Below are positions 57,122 through 64,000 of a stretch of 64,000 nt of DNA, piece after piece. This DNA comes from Allantophomopsis cytisporea. Lineage: Eukaryota; Ascomycota; Leotiomycetes; Phacidiales; Phacidiaceae. The position numbers and the translations under genes were made by a program. The stretch covers positions 558,001 through 622,000 of the forward strand of contig CP103037.1 of NCBI GenBank assembly GCA_024752435.1. The letters are read 5' to 3'. Under the pieces are notes generated by a model that saw only the letters and a list, made by a program, of their open reading frames with translations, did not search any database and was not told the DNA's origin. Position 1 is the first letter of the stretch, and the number at the start of each line of letters is the position of its first letter.

Positions 57122-57776
57122 ATGTCCTCCCGAACAACAACCAAGCGCCTCCTACAGGAAATAACAAACGTGCAACGCGAGCTACCAACCGTCGACGGCA
57201 TCGACCGCCTTGCACCCGTTAGCGATGGCGTGGTACTAAACTGGGAGGCGGTCGTGAATGGAAAGGGAGTGGGTGGGGGTTATGAAGGTTCGCAATACAT
57301 CCTATTCTGTTTCCGGGGCCACAACGAGGGTTGGGTGGGCATCAAGGATAAAAATGAGGAGCTAGGGATAAGCAATGCGGACTGACATGAGTAGATGGCA
57401 GATGGCTACTGAGCATCTCTGTGCCCGAGACTTATCCTAACAAACCACCATCTGTGCGCTTCGTTACGCGTATCGCGCATCCGAATGTGAATTTCCAGGT
57501 GGGTTGTTCTCGTCTCTTTTTGACTGGCTGCGCGGATGCTGATCGACTCAGACCGGAGAAATCTGCCTCGATCTCTTGAAGGATGCGTGGACGCCCGCGT
57601 ATACCATTCTCAAGACCGTTGAGGCTATTAGGCAGATGCTGTCGTATCCAGAAATCGACAGCCCGCTGAACGTTGATCTGGCGGCGTTAATGAGAGGTGG
57701 TGATTTACTTGGTGCGAGGGGACTAATTGCATTTTGGTGTGAGGAGTGTAAGTGGGATAGTAAATTTCCATGATCG
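57122..57776 (+). CDS. PEX4: Peroxin-4, E2 ubiquitin-conjugating enzyme of peroxisomes
   Basis: A 163-aa ubiquitin-conjugating enzyme that mono-ubiquitinates Pex5 at the peroxisome membrane so the receptor can be recycled. Three exons fit: 57122-57287, 57395-57498, 57552-57776 (stop included). The start SRTTTKRLLQEI, then RLAPVSD and WEA, are as in other Pex4. The second exon restores RWLLSISVPETYPNKPPSVRFVTRIAHPNVNFQ, and the third gives TGEICLDLLKDAWTPAYTI with the catalytic Cys95, then DSPLNVDLAALMRGGDLLGARGLIAF. The first intron starts with an unusual GTTCGC donor; other GT sites nearby do not keep the frame so well. Convergent with UGDH. Confidence 0.88.
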
Positions 57777-57920
57777 ACGTTTATAAGCATACCAATTTGT
57801 AGATCAATAGCAGTGCTATGGTAAATTCCCTATGATTAACTCCTAAGTATACCGATTCCTAATTTACATTATCTCATTCCATCCTATGTCCCAACCACCA
57901 AAGAAAAGAAAATATTGTGA

Positions 57921-59773
57921 TCATCTCCATTGCGGCCTTGAGCCCGACTTCCCAACAGATTCAACCTGGAATCCTAGCTCCGAGAGCTTCCCTGCATCGA
58001 CGATATTCCTCCCGTCAAAGACAACCTTAGGATACTTCATGATGCCTGACACATAGGCCCAGTCCATTTTCTTTCCATTCTTCTTTACGCCATTTGCCAA
58101 ACTTAGCCCGTTGAGACCATCAACAGTTTGATCTTCACGCCCATGCTCATCCACCTGGGTCTCGTTGGCGACAACATTTGCACTCGCCATTGCCTTCTCG
58201 CTTGCACCCAAGGTCAATGATCGAACACGTACATGTTGCTTACCCACTACCCGCTCTACATTTCTCTCAGTTCTGTTGCTGAACTCGTCCCACTCAGTCA
58301 TGATGACAGCGGCATGTGATCCCTCACAAGCCTCATGCGCGGTATCATGAAAGGTGACCCTCGATGATACATCTTCTCTCTTCAATCCGCTTTCTTTTTC
58401 AAGAGTCCACCAGAAATGATCCTCTTCGACTTCAGGATCATAGATCGCCAGATGAGCCCTCTCAGCTATCAATCTAATCACCACTGTGACAGCTGGACTT
58501 TCACGGATATCGCCTGTATCCTTCTTGAAGGCTACTCCTAAGATCGCGATTCTCTTATCGGTCAATGTGTTGTGTAGGCGTGTTATGATACGCTGTGCGA
58601 AGCGGTCTTTCTGATATTCGTTAATCTCGTTGACCGATCTCCAATAAGCTGCTACATTTGGCAGTAAGAGTGTCTCTGAGAAGTGAGAGAGATTCAAAAC
58701 GTCTTTCTTGAAGCAAGAGCCTCCGAATCCGACAGATGCCTTCAACATTCTTGGACCAATTCTTGTATCGAGACCGCACGCAAATGCGACCTCGTCTACA
58801 TCTGCACCGGTGGCTTCGCAGATGGAACTTAGAGCATTGATGCTGCTGATGCGTTGTGCAAGTAAAGCGTTGGCAGCTAGCTTTGCAAGTTCGGCCGAGC
58901 TGATGCTCATCTCAATAATGCGATCTCGAGGAACCCAGGAGGCATAGACATCAGCCAATGCTGTCTTTGCCCTCCGACCGGAATCTGTGTTCTCAGATCC
59001 GATAAGAACTCGATCTGGGCTGAGGAGGTTGATGACTGCTGTTCCCTCCGCAAGAAATTCTGGGTTCGAGAGGATGTCGAAGTGCACGCCTGGTCTTGCG
59101 ATACTGGTGAGGATCTCTTGGGCGAATTTGGCGGTTCCACAAGGAACTGTGGATTTCTCCACGATAATCTTGGAGGATTCACTTAGCTCTGCGATGCGTT
59201 GGATTGCAGACTCGAAGTAGCTCATATCGCAGGCTTGGTTGGCTCCATAACCGGATGTTTTGGTGGGTGTGTTAACGGCGACGAAGATCAAGTCGGCATC
59301 TCGAATTGCTTGGTCGACGTTGGTTGTGAAATGAAGGTTTGGTTCTCGTCCTGTGGTTTCGTCTCGTGCCTTTTTCACCACCTCGAGCAGATTCGGTTCT
59401 GCTATGGGCAGGGAATCCGAGTTCCATGCTGCTATACGCTCGGTACTGAGGTCAACGACATTGACTGTGATGCCTGGATTCTTGCTCGCTATCACCGAGC
59501 AAGTAGGGCCTCCCTGTTACGACTGTCTTAGTATGAATACTGGTAAAAAAAGAAAAAGAAGAGTAGTATGTCCGTAAACCATGCAGAAGGCAGTGAACAG
59601 GCAAACACTATATAATGAGAACCACTTACAACATAGCCTGCTCCTATGCAGCATATGTTCTTAATTTGTGTGCGTGGTACTTGGAGGTGTTCCGGAAAGT
59701 CCCTCACAGCTGGTGAGCAAACAGAGAAGAGTGAAGTAGGTGTAGGAGGCGAGCTGGGACGAAGGACATTCAT
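57921..59773 (-). CDS. UDP-glucose 6-dehydrogenase
   Basis: A 578-aa cytosolic enzyme that oxidises UDP-glucose to UDP-glucuronate with two NAD+. Two exons fit: 59773-59630 and 59513-57921. Exon 1 has an N-terminal extension of about 35 residues (Ser/Pro-rich) then NICCIGAGYV; exon 2 continues GGPTCSVIASKNPGI, completing the NAD-binding GAGYVGGP. Further blocks are IIVEKSTVPCGTA, LSNPEFLAEGTAV, the catalytic SVGFGGSCFKKD (Cys about 315), RIAILGVAFKKDTGDIRESPA and the C-terminal MDWAYVSGIMKYPKVVFDGRNI. A low-complexity insert of about 60 residues before the last block (SANVVANETQVDEHG...) is unusual. The start could be further 5'. Its product feeds glucuronic acid and xylose donors. Confidence 0.94.
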
Positions 59774-60701
59774 GTTGACGATATTGAAGTTACGCTGCGC
59801 CGTATGCAAGATCTCGGTATTCTGTAGATCAATCTGTCACAGTATAAACTTATTATGAAGGAAGAAAGCTTGACAAACAACTTCCCAGAAAGTTTTGTTC
59901 CATCTACTGACCCTATATGTATCACCACCACCCGTCCTGCTACTCGAACGATAGTCATGGCCGGTACACCGTGCAACTTTCAAGCACGCCTTTGTCCAAC
60001 TATGCCTTTCGATCAATTTGCCTAGACCCTTATGGAGGACCATGAAAATCCTACGGGGATACTTCTTTTCTGGGGTGTCAATCGACGAAGCAATAGGAAA
60101 AGCTCATCTCATTCTATCATGAGCGAAACGCTTGAGCTATCAGAGATTAATCCACAATTCAGCTCTTGGCAAGCCAACCTTACCGTATCCTTACAGCTGC
60201 TTATCTTTGTTTCCAGGTACATAGGGGTAAGGGAAATTGGGCTGGTAATTTATGGTGCTATTCAGCCTTTCCATGTGCTCGTAGACTAATAATGTGGCGT
60301 TAAAACCGCGTTCTCGCGGGACAGGAACGAAAGGTACGTCCGCTCCGGTATGTGGACGCCTTAGATGGTACCCGGCCACCACCGCTATATTCTAGTCAAG
60401 GCCGAGAAATCTTTCCAATTCGATGACTGTTGCTCGGCTGCAATACTAGGTAGATTCTTTTCCATCGTGTCATTGTCGTCCGAGATCTAATCTGTTCTTG
60501 TTCAACAGTGTGCTGAGCTGTTATATTGCTTCATATACTCAATACACATTGTTCCAGCTCTCACTCAGACTTTGTCTTCAATCTTTGGCAAGTCGTTTTA
60601 CCTTCATTTTATCAATCAGCATCATCTAGGGAGTGAGATCTGCCCAACTCAGATCCTTCCCAGCTGCTTCTTCTTACCTTCTTTACCGCACCTGCGGCAT
60701 T
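59774..60701. other. Divergent intergenic region
   Basis: About 930 bp between the 5' ends of UGDH and the transporter. No gene recognised; probably holds both promoters. Confidence 0.5.
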
Positions 60702-61834
60702 ATGCCTTCTTCGACAGTGAAATTTATACATTTGGGCTTGTACTTTGCCATCAATTTATGCCTGAGTACTTTGAACAAGGTGGTCCTGGGCAAGGTATGT
60801 CTGCGTTTCCTTCATAAGCATTTGCTATAGTTTGCGTGTGTTGTATATCGAATGTTCTCAGAAAGCTGATAATTTTGATAGTTTCATTATCCATGGCTTA
60901 TTACTGCCTTTCACGCAACCTTCACATCCATCGGATGTTATGCTCTACTATGGATGGGATACTTCAAGTTAACCCATTTGACCATGAATGAGAATTTAGT
61001 TTTGGTGGCCTTTTCCGTTCTCTTCACAGTCAATATTGCGATCTCCAATGTTTCTCTGTAATTCTCACCATCCACCTTTACTGAAATTTAGTCTACCACA
61101 GCGCTGACAACCGCACAGTGCAATGGTCTCCATGGCCTTCCACCAGCTTATGAGGTCAACTGGACCAGTCTTTACGGTCTTGATATACCGTCTCGCGTAT
61201 GGAAAATCATATTCTAGAGCTATATACATGTCTTTGATTCCAATGGTTGTTGGTATTAGCATGGCTACATATGGCGACTATTATTTCACAGTCCCGGGCT
61301 TTTTGCTCACAACGCTTGGTGTAGTCCTTGCATCAGTCAAAGTAAGTCTTACTTCATCGACTTTTTTTTGGTGAACTATCACTTATCATTCCGTAGACAA
61401 TAGCATCAAACCGTTTGATGACAGGCGCACTGAAACTCCCGCCACTCGAAATCCTCCTACGAATGTGTCCGCTCGCAGCTGTGCAGTGCTTCATCTATGC
61501 AGGACTACGTGGCGAATTGCAACAACTTCATACTCAGCTACCTGATATCAGTATGCTACCTAGGGAGACTCTGATTCTCCTCATTATAAATGGTACACTG
61601 GCATTTGCGCAGAACATTTCGTCATTCCAAACGAACAAGATTGCAGGAGCTTTAACACTTACAGTCTGTTCCAATTTGAAGCAGGCCCTAGTTATCTTGC
61701 TGGGAATTGTACTATTCCATGTCAAAGTTGGGTTTTTGAATGGCGTCGGAATGTCTATCACTCTGATGGGAGTCTTCTGCTATAGCTGGGTGGAGTTCAA
61801 AGGCAAAGAGAGCAGAATTGTTCTCCCGAAGTAA
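60702..61834 (+). CDS. Nucleotide-sugar/triose-phosphate transporter-family protein (DMT)
   Basis: A 309-aa membrane protein of the TPT/nucleotide-sugar transporter branch of the drug/metabolite superfamily. It probably exchanges a nucleotide sugar for its monophosphate in the Golgi or ER. Four exons fit: 60702-60794, 60882-61057, 61119-61341, 61397-61834. The start FIHLGLYFAINLCLSTLNKVVLGK gives the family STLNK motif; next are FHYPWLITAFHATFTSIG, NVSLAMVSMAFHQLMRSTGPVFTV, LLTTLGVVLASVKTIASNRLMTG, and ISSFQTNKIAGALTLTVCSNLKQALVILLG. About ten membrane segments are expected. Substrate cannot be deduced. Neighbour of UGDH, so UDP-sugar cargo is an attractive guess. Confidence 0.85.
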
Positions 61835-62895
61835 CCGGCACGCAAATCAACATTCTCCAGTCTAGTAACAGCGGTGTCATACAATGTACCGATGCTCACC
61901 GATGACATCTTTTTTATTAAATCTTCTACCCAACTTCCTTCCATGCTCTGGTGCTAAATTACCATAAAATTTGACCGAAACATACTTTCACTCATTATGC
62001 TCTGAATTCTAATTGCTCGTCATGTCGATCATTCATAGCATACTGTAAGCCCGTTCTACTATGGTCTATCTATCTTGTATCAGCTTAGATCACTACTTGA
62101 GGTGACTGAACACAGTGTTTTTGACTATTCAGCTCTATCCGCCCGCCAGGGGCAGAAAGTACCCACGACCAGTTATTATGACACCGGCTCCCATCAACTA
62201 AGTTGATACAGTAGAACGAACAAAAAGCAAAAAAAAGACAAAATAGAAGAAAGTTCTTATCACCATACTTACCTCTGGGGAAAGTTCATGCAATATGCGC
62301 TCTCGCATCTAATGCCCAAGGAGAAGTGGAGAGCTATCCAGGTGATTGGACTTGTGTGGGTCAACTACTTGGCGTGGGGCCCCCTAATGTCTCGTCGGCT
62401 GATCAAGTTCGCCAATCTAATCAAGTCGCTAACTTATCCTAGCATCGTTTATTTCCACGACAATTCATCTACGCAAGCCACCAAGTGCCACTGTAAGCCG
62501 CGCTCGTGTCTCTCGCAGAGCTAAGTCTGCCATGAACAAGCCACGCACGGCTTCATTCTTATACTGGATTAGCTATGAGGGATAGTCAAGGAGAGTCAAG
62601 GATAGTCAAGGATAGTCAGGGGAAGTGGCTATAGAGCAACGATGTTATCACTACGATAACCTCCCCAGAGATTGCCGACTGTCCGACTGCTTTCATGACA
62701 TGGTTGGTGCATATCGTTTTTCTTTCTTTCGTTTACTGTTGTTGTGAAGGATGGCTTCTGATTTGGCAAGGCTGAAGCTATTACCAAAACATACTTTTCT
62801 AATCGATTGTCTGTCATTGAGAACATCAGATTGGACTGGACTCTGATATCTTGTTCTCTTCGTTCCTTGTACTAGATGTGTATGCATCTCTCGCG
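61835..62895. other. Intergenic with 10-bp tandem repeat
   Basis: About 1.06 kb without a gene between the transporter and the glycosyltransferase. A frame at 62288-62524 is open but has no domain. The 10-bp repeat at 62581 is listed separately. Confidence 0.45.
62581..62620. repeat. Four tandem 10-bp repeats, GATAGTCAAG
   Basis: GATAGTCAAG, GAGAGTCAAG, GATAGTCAAG, GATAGTCAGG, four consecutive copies with two single-base changes, 276 bp upstream of the glycosyltransferase start. Confidence 0.85.
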
Positions 62896-64000
62896 ATGGA
62901 CTTCAGTGTGCTGCTGCGTCTATTATCAAATAGCAGACGTTTGACGTTGTTTGGTCTCTTTCTGCTTCTAGTCTTCCTCATTGCGTTGACTTCTAGAAAT
63001 ACTGTTTCGGTACGTACAGCTTAGGATTCTGCCGTGGTAATGTTAAGTCTGTCAGAGCTTTCCATCCTTATCAACCAAGTGGAATAATCGTATTGTGGTA
63101 TACTATAATAGAGTGACTTACTGACAGAAAGCAGGATTCGCATGGAACTCGAACTCGAACTTCCTTCCAGCCTACGTCGAAATTGTCTAAGGATATATCA
63201 ATACCGAATGATTTCTTCCATCTCCTTATACCAGCCACAACGTCCGATGTAAACCTCTGCAAAACCATTCTAAGTGCTGCAGTGCTGAACTACTCTACAC
63301 CTGTGCTCATAAACTGGGGCAAAGAATTCAATGATGGGGATCTGTCAGCAGGCGGATCTCACCTTGCAAAGATTCCTGGAATCCTGAGTTACCTCAATTC
63401 CATCGGCAGTGAGCGCGATAATGACCTCGTCCTGATTGTCGACGGCTACGATACCTGGTTCCAGCTGCGACCCGAAATCCTCCTCTCGCGCTACCACGAA
63501 ATCAATTCCCGCGCCAACAAACGCATCACAAACCGCCTAGGCACATCGGGGCCGTCTTCCTCTATCTCTCAAACTATAATATTCAGCGCCCAGAAACTCT
63601 GCTGGCCGCATACCCCCGATGAGTTGGCATGTTATGCTGCACCACCCTCCCCACTCCCACTTGATGTGTTCGGGCCCGACACCGATGAACCATATGCGGA
63701 CCAGGAGAACCCATATTTGCATACCCGTCAACGGTTCTTGAACTCGGGATTGGTGATGGGCCCAGCGGGCGCTTTGCGAAAAGTATACTATGAAGCTGCG
63801 GAGCGTATGGAGGTTGATACCCAAGAAGGGAGTGACCAGGGTATTCTCAGTGATATCGTGGGTGCACAGGAATACGCACGAGAAGTCATACGCCAAAGAC
63901 ATCTGAGTGGTTTGTCGAAGCTTTCTGGATGGTTTGGTCGCTTATTCTCGGGAAAGAGTGAATTCGATGCCGATAGAGATGACCTTCTTAGGTCGGATCC
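62896..64000 (+). CDS. Type II membrane glycosyltransferase, PLOD/GT25-like, 3'-truncated by window
   Basis: The 5' part of a fungal glycosyltransferase anchored in the Golgi or ER. Exon 1 (62896-63009) is a signal anchor, LTLFGLFLLLVFLIALTS. After an intron (GTACGT donor, acceptor near 63134), exon 2 runs from about 63135 to the window end without a stop, at least 289 codons. It reads FHLLIPATTSDVNLC, NYSTPVLINWG, AKIPGILSYLNSI, then DLVLIVDGYDTWFQLRPEILLSRYHEIN with the acidic metal-site candidate Asp141/Asp144. IIFSAQKLCWPH, FLNSGLVMGPAGALR and EGSDQGILSDI follow, in the order seen in PLOD-type and GT25-like transferases. Donor and acceptor unknown. The 3' end lies outside. Confidence 0.8.

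Noticed and set aside
62288..62524. 78-codon plus-strand frame upstream of the glycosyltransferase
   Set aside because: No homology or hydrophobic pattern that makes sense; it overlaps probable promoter DNA.

Overview
The window is nuclear DNA of a filamentous ascomycete (Pezizomycotina). The genes carry short introns, most of 45-110 bp, with GTRNGY-type donors and CTAAY-like branch points. It encodes fungal hallmarks: a Zn2Cys6 regulator, a HET-s-like HeLo protein, a Dnt1-type nucleolar protein, a Dal5/TNA1-type transporter and a membrane-anchored DUF3445 enzyme. The gene set would fit Leotiomycetes, but that is a guess from gene content and not a proof. I placed exon borders by hand from reading frame, splice signals and family conservation. 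No tRNA, rRNA or CRISPR array was seen.

Layout. 0-4.4 kb: the 3' part of a methionine-type amino acid permease, then a Zn2Cys6 transcription factor. 5.1-9.9 kb is an accessory block on the minus strand: a decayed NB-ARC/TPR (NLR) gene, an intact HET-s-like protein (HeLo domain plus two C-terminal amyloid pseudo-repeats) and a solo Copia-like gag ORF. 9.9-15.2 kb is a gene-poor stretch rich in microsatellites. 15.2-24.3 kb: secreted carboxylesterase, two small Cys-rich ORFs, a low-complexity protein with a GSSRH repeat and an N-myristoylation-like start, a NatD/Nat4-like acetyltransferase and a zincin-like protein with HEMGH. 24.8-38 kb is a secreted oxidative neighbourhood: two class II-like haem peroxidases, a bilirubin-oxidase-like multicopper oxidase and a secreted protein of unknown function, separated by long intergenic spaces.

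38.6-50.4 kb is mostly housekeeping: a DUF3445 haem-dependent oxygenase-like protein, a small two-TM protein, HIS1, ribosomal protein eS28 and a large Dnt1-like protein. 51.6-56.3 kb holds a head-to-head pair, an MFS transporter and a flavin monooxygenase fused to a DUF6314 domain. 57.1-64 kb holds PEX4, UDP-glucose dehydrogenase, a TPT/nucleotide-sugar-type transporter and a type II membrane glycosyltransferase cut by the window edge.

Possible functional groupings are: the HET-s-like effector with its dead NLR neighbour (programmed cell death or incompatibility), the peroxidase/laccase-like enzymes (extracellular phenolic or lignin-type oxidation), the FMO-MFS divergent pair, and the UGDH-transporter-glycosyltransferase run (sugar-nucleotide use). 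Co-function in each is inference from position and family only.
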